A DNA stretch of 35,167 nt from Candidatus Omnitrophota bacterium (lineage in GTDB: Bacteria; Omnitrophota; Gorgyraeia; Gorgyraeales; Gorgyraeaceae): positions 1 through 35,167 of the forward strand of contig JAHJHC010000077.1 in the NCBI GenBank assembly GCA_018824145.1, written 5' to 3'. Below, one piece after another: positions 25,641 to 34,576 of the stretch. Made by a program: the position numbers and the translations under genes. The notes under the pieces are model-generated. The model was given only the letters and a program-made list of their open reading frames with translations. It was not told where the DNA came from and did no database searches. How positions within the stretch are numbered: position 1 is the first letter of the stretch; every line of letters begins with the position of its first letter.

Positions 25641-26378
25641 TTGAATCAGGCAAAGACGATTAAGGAACAGATTGGTTTTTTGATAGAGCTTCAGGTAATA
25701 GATAAGGAAATTTATGTATTAACCGCAGAAAAGACGGGTATACCTGGAAAGATCAAGGCTATGGAGCAGGCATTGGAGACTAAAAAATCAGGTATTAAAC
25801 AGGCGGAGGAAAAATTAAAGAGTTTACAGGTATCGTTGAAAGATAAAGAAGTAACGTTGCAACAAAAAGAAGAGCAGATTAAAAAATTACAGGTGCAGCT
25901 TTATCAACTTAAAACCAATAAAGAATATTCTACAATGCTCTCAGAGATAGAAGGGATAAAGGCAGATAATTCTCTTATCGAAGAAGAGATGATAAAATTC
26001 ATGGATGAGATTGATCTGGCTAAAAAGAAAATAGCAGAAGAAAAAGAATTGTTCAAGAAAGAAGAGGCGGGAACTCAAAAGGAAAAGGATGAGATGAAGA
26101 CGCGAGATAGAGAGATTGATGCGCGTCTTTCAGGACTTTTTGCTCAAAGAGAGAAAATTGCCCCCAATATCGAAAAGCAGATTCTGTCGAGATATGAAAA
26201 AGTTCTTAAAAATAAAGACGGCCTTGCTATTGTGCCGGTAGAGCATAATGCATGCGGGGGGTGTCATATGAACCTTCCGCCGCAGGTTGTCAGTGAGGCG
26301 AAACTTAAAGAGGATATTATTGTATGTGGGAGTTGCAGTAGAATCCTCTATGTAGATGACAATGTCGAAATCGATTGA
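25641..26378 (+). CDS. CT398-like coiled-coil C4 zinc-ribbon protein
   Basis: Long coiled coil, then CGGCHMNLPPQVVSEAKLKEDIIVCGSCSRILY. TTG start with AAGGAG SD. Confidence 0.85.
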   Translation: MNQAKTIKEQIGFLIELQVIDKEIYVLTAEKTGIPGKIKAMEQALETKKSGIKQAEEKLKSLQVSLKDKEVTLQQKEEQIKKLQVQLYQLKTNKEYSTMLSEIEGIKADNSLIEEEMIKFMDEIDLAKKKIAEEKELFKKEEAGTQKEKDEMKTRDREIDARLSGLFAQREKIAPNIEKQILSRYEKVLKNKDGLAIVPVEHNACGGCHMNLPPQVVSEAKLKEDIIVCGSCSRILYVDDNVEID

Positions 26379-26790
26379 AATCTTTATAGACGGTGCATCA
26401 AGAGGGAACCCTGGCCCTTCAGGCGTAGGAATCGTATTCTTCGATAATAACGGCAATGTTGTAAAAAAATTATTTAAATTTATAGGAAATACAACAAATA
26501 ATATTGCCGAATACACCTCTCTCATTTATGCATTGCAAGAGGCGCTTATAGATAGATATGAAATTGTTACAATAAAGTCTGACAGTGAATTATTGACAAG
26601 ACAACTTAGGGGCGAATATAAAGTAAAAAATGAAAATCTAAGGACTTTTTATGAACAATTTTTGCATCTTTTGCGCGGTTTCACTGAACTCAAAGTGATT
26701 TCTATTGATAGGAAAGATAATTCTGTAGCAGATAAACTCGCTAATAAAGCGATTGATTCACGGATCGATAGTTCATTAAAAACTGAATAG
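26362..26790 (+). CDS. ribonuclease HI family protein
   Basis: IFIDGASRGNPGPSGVGIVF, NNIAEYTSLIYALQEAL, SDSELLTRQLRGEYKVK. Confidence 0.9.
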   Translation: MSKSIEIFIDGASRGNPGPSGVGIVFFDNNGNVVKKLFKFIGNTTNNIAEYTSLIYALQEALIDRYEIVTIKSDSELLTRQLRGEYKVKNENLRTFYEQFLHLLRGFTELKVISIDRKDNSVADKLANKAIDSRIDSSLKTE

Positions 26791-27171
26791 GCGCAGGTTG
26801 GATAGTCGCCTCCGCCCAAGGCGGGGGAGGAAAGTCCGGGCTCCACAGGGCAGTGTAGCGGGTAACACCCGTCCCCACCACAAAACGTTGGTGGGAGGAT
26901 TTAGAGCCACAGAGACGAGTCAGGACAGAACCGCAGATTATACGATAAAAATGTCTTGATTGACATAATATTTGTATTATCTACGGTTCTGTCCTGGGTG
27001 AAACGAGGTAATCTCTACGCGGAGCAAAACCAGATAGGTCTCGCTAAGAAGAGTGGCCCGTTCGAAATAGCGAGATGGGTAGGTTGCTTGATCCTGACAG
27101 TAATGTCAGGTATTAGATAGATGACTATCGCCCATTTATATGGGTACAGAACCCGGCTTATAGGCCTGCGT
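26791..27171 (+). ncRNA. rnpB: RNase P RNA, type A-like
   Basis: GAGGAAAGTCCGGGCTCC near 5' end, ACAGAACCCGGCTTATAGGCC near 3' end; P1 pairing GCGCAGG/CCTGCGT. Confidence 0.95.
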
Positions 27172-27207
27172 CATATTCATAATTCCTTCCACACCTCCCT
27201 CCGCCAC

Positions 27208-27235
27208 TTGATTTCTCCAGAATATATGATATATT
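27208..27235 (+). promoter_or_regulatory. candidate promoter TTGATT-N16-TATATT
   Basis: Places the transcription start at about ATG 27243. Confidence 0.4.
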
Positions 27236-27242
27236 TTGACAT

Positions 27243-28199
27243 ATGCGTGTGATATTGAATATGTTAGTGATTTTGTTTTTTTCAGCGACTACCCTTTGTG
27301 CTGATACTATAATTATGCGGGACAAAAGGATTATTAAAGGATTGGTCGTTGATGAATATGTGGATAGTATTGTATTGAGCACTGTTGATGGTGAGAAGGA
27401 TATTTTTAGAAGGGATATTGAAAATATCGAATACGATCTGCCAGAGCAGAATTTTGTGCAGCTTGGAAAGGCATGCGATGCTAAAGGATGGCACGATAAG
27501 GCAGCGGATTATTACAAGAAAGCGCTGGACTTGAATCCTGATTATCATGAGGCAAGAAATGCATATCACGCTAGCTACACAAAGATGTGGCACAAGAAAG
27601 AAAAAACAGTAAAAAAAGAGATCGAATACCGTAACATTGTGCGGGATTGGTGGGAAAATAAGGAAAAGCCAGGTTCTTTAACAGCCAGGGACGAAGTAGC
27701 TTTATTGAAAAAAACATTAGGTCTTTCTCTATTAGAGAGAGATGGCTTCTTTGTAGTAGATGAGGTAATGCCTTTTTCCAGTGCCAAAAGGGCAGAAATC
27801 GATAAAGGAGATATTTTGGTAGGTATATGGGGAAAGGTGGTTAGTTATGCAAATATGGAGGATGTGATAGGCGAATTATTAGGCCCTAAGTATTCTGAGG
27901 TAAATATACTGTTGGAGAAACAAATTTCCGTGCCTATACGGGATAACGATGACAACTTATATAAAGAACTCGGTGTTCTTTTAGAATTCGAATACGAAGG
28001 TCTTGTGATAAGGGATGTTACAGTTGGAAAGAGAGGGGAATCAGCTGGTTTTAAAAAAGCGGATTTTGTAACGGCCATAGACGGAAATGTTACTAGATAT
28101 CTACCTCTGGCTAGCGTCATTGCGCTTATCAATAGGACAAGGAATAATAAGAATATCATTTTTTCTATAAGAAGAAATGTAAATCTAAGGAGACAGTGA
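27243..28199 (+). CDS. secreted TPR and PDZ-domain protein
   Basis: Signal peptide, TPR (GWHDKAADYYKKALDLNPDYHEARNAY), PDZ-like (VDEVMPFSSAKRAEIDKGDILVGIWGK; VGKRGESAGFKKADFVTAIDG). Confidence 0.75.
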   Translation: MRVILNMLVILFFSATTLCADTIIMRDKRIIKGLVVDEYVDSIVLSTVDGEKDIFRRDIENIEYDLPEQNFVQLGKACDAKGWHDKAADYYKKALDLNPDYHEARNAYHASYTKMWHKKEKTVKKEIEYRNIVRDWWENKEKPGSLTARDEVALLKKTLGLSLLERDGFFVVDEVMPFSSAKRAEIDKGDILVGIWGKVVSYANMEDVIGELLGPKYSEVNILLEKQISVPIRDNDDNLYKELGVLLEFEYEGLVIRDVTVGKRGESAGFKKADFVTAIDGNVTRYLPLASVIALINRTRNNKNIIFSIRRNVNLRRQ

Positions 28200-28801
28200 T
28201 GGCAGCGGAACTACTTTTTAGGAGAAGGCGGTATATAATAAAGAAAGGTTTCCAGCTTAGGTATATAGGTATAATCTTTGCGGTAGCACTACTATCTTCT
28301 ATGGTTACAGGGTATACGGTATTTACGACTGGCTGGAGCTTGCTGGGTGAGAAACTCGCAAACGTTTATCCTCAAGGAAGACTTTTGGGGGTACTTCAGA
28401 CTACAAACTTGACGTTAGTCAAAAATCTTTTATTAAGTTCGCCTTTGATTTTTATCTTAGGGCTTTTGTTTTCTCATAAAATAGCAGGCCCGATATTTAG
28501 GATTGAGAAAACTCTTGATGATATTGCCAAAGGTAATCTGGCGCTAAGGGTCAGGCTTAGGAGAGGCGATGAACTCGGGGATCTTGCCGATATAATAAAT
28601 GCAATGATAGAAAAGCTTAATAATACTGTAAAGTTAGATAAAATGGTGAGTTCGAAAATACAAAAAGATTTAGACGCCATAAGAAAAATAATCTCCAGTC
28701 AATCTTATGATCGTACCATGCTAGAGGCCTCCATAAACGATTTGCAATCAAATATAAATGAGCTCAACTCTTCTCTTAATAAGTGGGACACTGGTTCGTG
28801 A
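28199..28801 (+). CDS. two-TM HAMP-domain protein
   Basis: Two TM segments, HKIAGPIFRIEKTLDDIAKGNLALRVRLRRGDELGDLADIINAMIEKLN HAMP, then a short coiled coil. GTG 28196 is an alternative start. Confidence 0.8.
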   Translation: MAAELLFRRRRYIIKKGFQLRYIGIIFAVALLSSMVTGYTVFTTGWSLLGEKLANVYPQGRLLGVLQTTNLTLVKNLLLSSPLIFILGLLFSHKIAGPIFRIEKTLDDIAKGNLALRVRLRRGDELGDLADIINAMIEKLNNTVKLDKMVSSKIQKDLDAIRKIISSQSYDRTMLEASINDLQSNINELNSSLNKWDTGS

Positions 28802-28845
28802 TTTTATGGCCTTTGTCCTTTACAATTCAATAGTACTAAAAACTC

Positions 28846-28874
28846 TTGAAATATCTCGCTATTTATGGTATAAA
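28846..28874 (+). promoter_or_regulatory. sigma70-like promoter TTGAAA-N17-TATAAA
   Basis: TTGAAA 28846-28851, 17-nt spacer, TATAAA 28869-28874; lies in the listed 28846 ORF N-terminus. Confidence 0.6.
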
Positions 28875-28926
28875 AACTCGCAGGAGTGAACCTAAATTAA
28901 ACAAATCGGATAAATCAGATATATCT

Positions 28927-29148
28927 ATGTGTTACAAGAAGAAAACTTTTATTGTTTTTGGTACACTTTTTTACTTAATCATCTCTCCATCACCTGCTTG
29001 GGCTTATCTGGATCCTGGTGCAGGAAGTTATTTTTTTCAGATTTTTATCAGTTTCCTGTTGGCCGCTTTTTTTGTCGCCAAGGTATACTGGGAAAATCTA
29101 AAAAACTTCATCAGGAATAAGTTTTTTCGTCGAAAGAATAACAAGTGA
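28927..29148 (+). CDS. small membrane protein with YLDPGAGSYFFQ motif
   Basis: Signal peptide then AYLDPGAGSYFFQIFISFLLAAFFVAKVYW; ATG 28927 preferred over the TTG at 28846. Confidence 0.7.
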   Translation: MCYKKKTFIVFGTLFYLIISPSPAWAYLDPGAGSYFFQIFISFLLAAFFVAKVYWENLKNFIRNKFFRRKNNK

Positions 29149-30527
29149 ATCATACGATTAATCCTATTCCAAGTTCTTTTCGCGATCCGAGTGGATTTTT
29201 GTTTGTCCAGAACCAGACTCTTTACCGTGCTATAACCAATTTCTACAAAGAAGATTACGATTTTCTCATGGAGTCAGGTTTATATCAAGATCTGATCGAA
29301 GAAGAACTGCTTATTTCTCATCGGGAAGTTGAGAATGTTTCTCAAGAAAATAGTTTTTATAAGATTATACAGCCAGAGAAGATTCCGTTTATTTCGTATT
29401 CGTATGAATGGACATTCAGTCAGCTTAAAGATGCCGCGCTTCTTACCCTTGCCATACAAAAAAAAGCTCTTGCATATGGCATGACTCTCAAAGACTGCAG
29501 CGCATATAATATACAATTCCGAAACGGCAAATGCATTTTTATTGATACACTCTCTTTTGAACGATACCAACCAGGGACTCCGTGGGTTGCCTACCTGCAG
29601 TTTTGTCAACATTTTCTTGCCCCCCTGGCGTTAATGGCTTATACCGACATTCGTCTCAACCAATTAATCAAGATTTATACCAATGGAATACCTCTTGACC
29701 TAGCACGTTGCCTCTTACCAGTATATACTTATGTGATCAGTTCTTTATTGATGCATATTCATATGCATGCTAGATTCCAAGAAAAATATTCAACTAAAAG
29801 AATAAATCGACATAAATTTTTTATGGGTTTGAATTCTTTCAGAGGGCTTATTGATAGTCTTGAAGGTGGTATAAAAAGACTCAGGGTCGGGAAACGTTCT
29901 TCACCATGGACACGGTATTATGAAACTAATCATTATTCTCCTATTGCGTTACAACATAAAAGCCAAATCGTTGCTGATTTCATAGAGAAAACCAGACCAC
30001 AGACTGTTTGGGATCTAGGCGCAAATACCGGGCTTTTCAGCACTATGGCAGCAAGCAGTGGTGCTCTTGTTATAGCGTTCGATGTCGAACCTGCTTGTAT
30101 TGAAGTGCTCTATCACCAATCGCGAGAGAGCAAGCAGATCAATCTTTTGCCCCTTGTGCTTGATATAACCAATCCTTCTCAGTCGTTGGGCTGGGCTCAT
30201 AAGGAGAGACTTTCTCTTGTAGAGCGTGGTCCGGCAGACTTTGTGTTAGCCTTGGCTCTTGTTCATCATCTTCGTATAGCAGGTAATATCCCGTTTAAAA
30301 ACATTGCAGCATTTTTCAGAAAGATTGCAAGGATTCTTGTCATTGAATTTATTCCTAAGAGTGAAGAAGAGGTGCAACGTCTTCTTACGGTGAGAGCTGA
30401 TATTTTTTCCGATTATTCCCGGGGACAGTTTGAAGAGGAGTTTAACAGGTATTTCCGTATTGAAGAAACGGTTCCTTTACGGGATTCACAAAGAATACTA
30501 TATTTAATGCACCGAAACAATGACTAG
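29145..30527 (+). CDS. class I SAM-dependent methyltransferase
   Basis: TVWDLGANTGLFSTMAASSGALVIAFDVEPACIEVLY, FVLALALVHHL; GTGA overlap with previous gene. Confidence 0.8.
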   Translation: MNHTINPIPSSFRDPSGFLFVQNQTLYRAITNFYKEDYDFLMESGLYQDLIEEELLISHREVENVSQENSFYKIIQPEKIPFISYSYEWTFSQLKDAALLTLAIQKKALAYGMTLKDCSAYNIQFRNGKCIFIDTLSFERYQPGTPWVAYLQFCQHFLAPLALMAYTDIRLNQLIKIYTNGIPLDLARCLLPVYTYVISSLLMHIHMHARFQEKYSTKRINRHKFFMGLNSFRGLIDSLEGGIKRLRVGKRSSPWTRYYETNHYSPIALQHKSQIVADFIEKTRPQTVWDLGANTGLFSTMAASSGALVIAFDVEPACIEVLYHQSRESKQINLLPLVLDITNPSQSLGWAHKERLSLVERGPADFVLALALVHHLRIAGNIPFKNIAAFFRKIARILVIEFIPKSEEEVQRLLTVRADIFSDYSRGQFEEEFNRYFRIEETVPLRDSQRILYLMHRNND

Positions 30528-32334
30528 ATTTCCTACTGAAAAATGTCGTTTCGTCCTTATTGATAGTTGCCTTGCGATTCTTCCATTCCTCGTTATTTTT
30601 ATTTTAATTCCTACCACACTTTTCTTTGGTAATTTCATAGAATTTAAAAGCGATTATTTAAGTTTAGTCCCGCTATATTTACTTGTTGGGATATTATTCC
30701 TTTTTCTTTTTTTTATTTTGTATGCATTTCCATCGCATATTCGCAATAACATCTCTGGTTTGCTTTTCTGGACAGGGATTTTCATGCTGTTATCAGATCT
30801 ATGTTTTTCTGTAAAGTGGGATATGAAGGAAACAGACTATATAATCCATGAGCCGCTCTGGCAAATAATTGCTCAGTTTGTTTTAGTAGGGATTATCCTG
30901 TGGTGTGCATTCCGTTTTTCCCTATCGAGGGTAAAAAAAATTATAGTCCCCTTTGTAGCTTCTTTATTTATTGTTAATATTGTCGTTTTTACAGCTAACT
31001 ACTTTGTAAAAACAAAAAAACGTAATAGTATGCAATCATCACATACTCAATCAGTACAAAGAAATTCTATTCACAGTGCCATTGGCAATACATATCATAT
31101 TATCTTTGATGCTTACAGCAGCGATGAGTTTAATAAACTATTAGACGATAAAGAAGTCATCGGAAAATTGAGAGGATTTGTTTTTTATAAAAATACGTTT
31201 TCAAATTATATCACGACTGGTTTTTCGGTACCGAGTTTTCTTACTGGAACTTTTTATAGAGAAGACTATGCTCGATGGATGCTTCGTCCGTGTAGCGAAG
31301 GTATTTTTGAAGAGGTTGCAAAGGCTGGATGGAGCCTATGGCAATATATTCCCGATCAAAACTATAGTTGGCGTCACGAAAAAACACAGAACTCGATAAT
31401 CGGAAGTGAACTTCTCAATGAAAGTATTGTTAGGTTAAGAACATTCCGCTTGATAAAGTTTTCTAGTGTTCGAATCGCCCCAGTTATTTTACGAAAAGAA
31501 ACATTGTGTATCTTAGACCGGATACTTGGCTATTTATTTTTTCTTTTAAATCCATATGCAGTAGTCTATTATGGACTTTCTGAGTATAAACAAGGTGATT
31601 TAGGTAACATTTTGCAACAAGTGCCGATGTGCCGTCATTTTATTGAGCAGGAGTCGATCCAACAAGAGACAGGACGGTACGTATTTGCACATTTTATTTT
31701 TCCTCATCCTCCCATGGTGTGGGATTCTGAATGCAATTTTGTACAGGAGTCTAGTTATAGCGAACAATGTCTTTGTGCAGCGAAATTTATTTTTAAGTTT
31801 ATACAAGTATTAAAAGATACGGGGCGATTTGATAATTCACTTATTGTTATTCATGGTGATCACGGAGAGGAGTCCGCTCTTTCTCTTAAGTTGCCAGCGC
31901 TTACGGTTCCCGATGAAATTTTAACAAAATTCAGTTCGGTAGGAATGGTGATATCGTCGGAGCAGTATTTAAATTATAGCCGTCCTTTTTTATTGATAAA
32001 ACAGCCGTTTTCTTCTGCAAAACCATTGGTTGTTTCTGATGTTCAGGTGCAGCTTGCAGACCTACCGGCTAGTATATATCATCTCCTTAGCATTGATCGG
32101 GAAACTGAGGAGGGAGAGTCACTTTTTAGAGTACGAAATACTTCCGACCGTGAAATTCATATGTTTGTGACCAGTAGAGAGAAACCGTTGAAAGTAGTGC
32201 ATATTTCGTTTACCTCCGATAAAGGCTGGCGGCTCTATCCCGATATTCCGCAACGTAAAAAGATAAACTTGGAAAAGAAAAATAACGAAAAAAATAAGAA
32301 TGATGGGGAATGGAGAATTAGAATTAAGAATTAA
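30520..32334 (+). CDS. membrane sulfatase / alkaline-phosphatase superfamily protein
   Basis: N-terminal TM block, YHIIFDAYSSDEF, HFIFPHPPMVWD, SLIVIHGDHGEE. Confidence 0.75.
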   Translation: MTRFPTEKCRFVLIDSCLAILPFLVIFILIPTTLFFGNFIEFKSDYLSLVPLYLLVGILFLFLFFILYAFPSHIRNNISGLLFWTGIFMLLSDLCFSVKWDMKETDYIIHEPLWQIIAQFVLVGIILWCAFRFSLSRVKKIIVPFVASLFIVNIVVFTANYFVKTKKRNSMQSSHTQSVQRNSIHSAIGNTYHIIFDAYSSDEFNKLLDDKEVIGKLRGFVFYKNTFSNYITTGFSVPSFLTGTFYREDYARWMLRPCSEGIFEEVAKAGWSLWQYIPDQNYSWRHEKTQNSIIGSELLNESIVRLRTFRLIKFSSVRIAPVILRKETLCILDRILGYLFFLLNPYAVVYYGLSEYKQGDLGNILQQVPMCRHFIEQESIQQETGRYVFAHFIFPHPPMVWDSECNFVQESSYSEQCLCAAKFIFKFIQVLKDTGRFDNSLIVIHGDHGEESALSLKLPALTVPDEILTKFSSVGMVISSEQYLNYSRPFLLIKQPFSSAKPLVVSDVQVQLADLPASIYHLLSIDRETEEGESLFRVRNTSDREIHMFVTSREKPLKVVHISFTSDKGWRLYPDIPQRKKINLEKKNNEKNKNDGEWRIRIKN

Positions 32335-32383
32335 GGACAGTTCTTGCATAGAATTAGGCATGATTCTGGCCCCTAATCCAATA

Positions 32384-32412
32384 TTGACAACATCTGGATT
32401 CTTTGTTATACT
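32384..32412 (+). promoter_or_regulatory. strong sigma70 promoter TTGACA-N17-TATACT
   Basis: TTGACA 32384-32389, 17-nt spacer, TATACT 32407-32412; only 11 nt before ATG 32424. Confidence 0.75.
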
Positions 32413-32423
32413 GACAAGCACTT

Positions 32424-33578
32424 ATGCGCATATGTCATGTTATTACGAAGCCGGAACTTGGTGGCGCTCAGCTTACAACGCTACATATTCTTTCCAGACT
32501 CCCCAAAGATAAATACGATGTATCTGTCATTACCTCACCCAAAGGAATGCTTGGTCCTGAATTTAGTAATTTACAAAGAGTAAAATCTTATTTCTTGCCA
32601 TTCTTCACCCGTCCTATAAATCCCCTATATGATATATTTGCATTTATTGCTATATATTATATATATAGCAGGGATAGATATTTTTTAGTTCATACGCATA
32701 GTTCTAAGGCTGGAATTATTGGCCGCTGGGCAGCTCGCGTAGCCAAGATACCTGTAATTATACATACTGTACATGGTTGGTCTTTTAACGATTATCAGCC
32801 ATTGATCTTAAAGAAGCTCTATATATTCTTAGAAAAAGTGACTGCAAGGTTTACAACAAAGATTATTTGCGTCTCAGAAAGAGATATAGAGACAGGGTTA
32901 AGATATAAAATAGCTCCGAAAGACAAATTTGTATTTATAAAATACGGCATATTGCTTTCAGAGTTTAGAAAGGGAAGAAAAGAGGCTGATAATCTATTGC
33001 AGAAAAAAAAGGAATTAGGTATTTTTAATAATGACCCTATAGTAGGTATGATCTCCTGCCTTAAGCCCCAGAAGTCCCCTATGGATTTCATTAAGGCGTC
33101 TTTGGAGATTTATAAAAGGAGGCCTGATGTAAATTTTTTGCTGATCGGCGACGGGGCTTTAAAGACAAAATGTAAAAGACTATTATCTGATACATCTTTG
33201 AATGGGAAATTTATCTTTGCCGGATGGCGGAGGGATATTTCAAGTATTCTGGATGTTTTGGATGTAGTAGTCCTTACAAGTAAATGGGAGGGCATGCCTA
33301 TTTCTATAATAGAGGCTTTTTGTAAAGGATGTCCTGTCGTCGCTACGGACGTAGGCGGTACGTCTGAACTTGTGAAAGATGGGGTTACAGGGTATCTTAC
33401 CCGGCCAGGCTCATATAAAGAAATAGCTGGAAAGGTCTTGAGGATTCTTGAGGATAGGGCATGTTTTAGTAAGATGAAGGAAGAAGCTTCTTTATCAATA
33501 GACGATTCCTTTGGTGTAGGAAGAATGGTGAAGGAGATAGAAGAATTATATTGCAATACTAAAAGGACTTCCTTGTGA
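32424..33578 (+). CDS. glycosyltransferase family 1/4 (GT-B)
   Basis: [69 protein letters not shown]. Confidence 0.92.
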   Translation: MRICHVITKPELGGAQLTTLHILSRLPKDKYDVSVITSPKGMLGPEFSNLQRVKSYFLPFFTRPINPLYDIFAFIAIYYIYSRDRYFLVHTHSSKAGIIGRWAARVAKIPVIIHTVHGWSFNDYQPLILKKLYIFLEKVTARFTTKIICVSERDIETGLRYKIAPKDKFVFIKYGILLSEFRKGRKEADNLLQKKKELGIFNNDPIVGMISCLKPQKSPMDFIKASLEIYKRRPDVNFLLIGDGALKTKCKRLLSDTSLNGKFIFAGWRRDISSILDVLDVVVLTSKWEGMPISIIEAFCKGCPVVATDVGGTSELVKDGVTGYLTRPGSYKEIAGKVLRILEDRACFSKMKEEASLSIDDSFGVGRMVKEIEELYCNTKRTSL

Positions 33579-34576
33579 TTTATCTTTCGACATTCATAAT
33601 CGCTTTTATTTTAGTAGTATTCATATCACCTGTCAGCATTAAAATAAGTGAAAGATTAAATATATTCTCTAAACCAAAGAGCGGAGAGGAGAAGGGGAAA
33701 CCGTGTCTCGGTGGTATAGGTATATTTATAGCAGTTGCATCGGCATTTGTACTAATATATGCATTAAGAATAAATTGTACAGTCGGATTTATCGGGATAA
33801 TTGTTTCATCAATATTAATTGTTTCTTTAGGCCTGATAGATGATGCCAAAGACCTAGGGCCTTTTGTTAAGATTGTAGTAGAATTAGCAGCAATAGGAAT
33901 TTTAGTGTTGTTTGGCATTGTTACAAAGATATCTTTTTTGCCGATATGGGCAAATGTCTTGGTTACATTTATATGGGTTTTGTTTATAACCAATGCATTT
34001 AATCTATTAGATATCGTAGATGGTTTGACCTCAGGGCTCGTGATTATTGTTTCTTTTACGTTATTAGTCATTTCTTTAGTAAACAGAGATATGTTTTCGA
34101 GTAGTATTTTAGCCGCATTAATGGGGGCCTATCTTGGATTTTTAAAATACAATTACCCTCCGGCAAGGGTTTATATGGGAGATACGGGGAGTTTATTTTC
34201 AGGTTTTTTATTAGCAGTAATAGCTATCAGTATTAGTTATGCGCCTCCTGATAGGCCAGTTGCCCTCATTACGCCAATTCTTGTAATGAGCCTTCCTATA
34301 TACGATACGTTTTTCTTAATGATTATGAGGATGAGGAAACAAGAGTCAATTTTCAGTAAGACTGATGATCACTTTGCATTGAGATTGGTAACGATTGGTT
34401 ACAGCGTGCGTAAAAGCATATGGATCATGTATTTATTCAGTATACTATTAGCAATTGCTTCGTTAATAGTAGCTTTTAGTTCAAACTTTGTGGGTATTTT
34501 TGTAATTGGTGTTGTGATTTTGGTATTTATTTTTATGGGTAGAAAAGTAGGTATGGTAAAAATACAGGGTAAATAA
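33575..34576 (+). CDS. MraY/WecA/TagO-like UDP-sugar phosphotransferase
   Basis: [55 protein letters not shown]. Confidence 0.9.
   Translation: MIYLSTFIIAFILVVFISPVSIKISERLNIFSKPKSGEEKGKPCLGGIGIFIAVASAFVLIYALRINCTVGFIGIIVSSILIVSLGLIDDAKDLGPFVKIVVELAAIGILVLFGIVTKISFLPIWANVLVTFIWVLFITNAFNLLDIVDGLTSGLVIIVSFTLLVISLVNRDMFSSSILAALMGAYLGFLKYNYPPARVYMGDTGSLFSGFLLAVIAISISYAPPDRPVALITPILVMSLPIYDTFFLMIMRMRKQESIFSKTDDHFALRLVTIGYSVRKSIWIMYLFSILLAIASLIVAFSSNFVGIFVIGVVILVFIFMGRKVGMVKIQGK

Noticed and set aside
32640-32672. tatatattatatatatag run as a regulatory site
   Set aside because: Lies within coding sequence ([10 protein letters not shown]) of the glycosyltransferase; explained by Ile/Tyr codons.
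33110-33556. 148-aa ORF on the - strand antisense to the GT-B gene
   Set aside because: Shadow ORF of a strongly supported glycosyltransferase frame; no independent RBS or motif.
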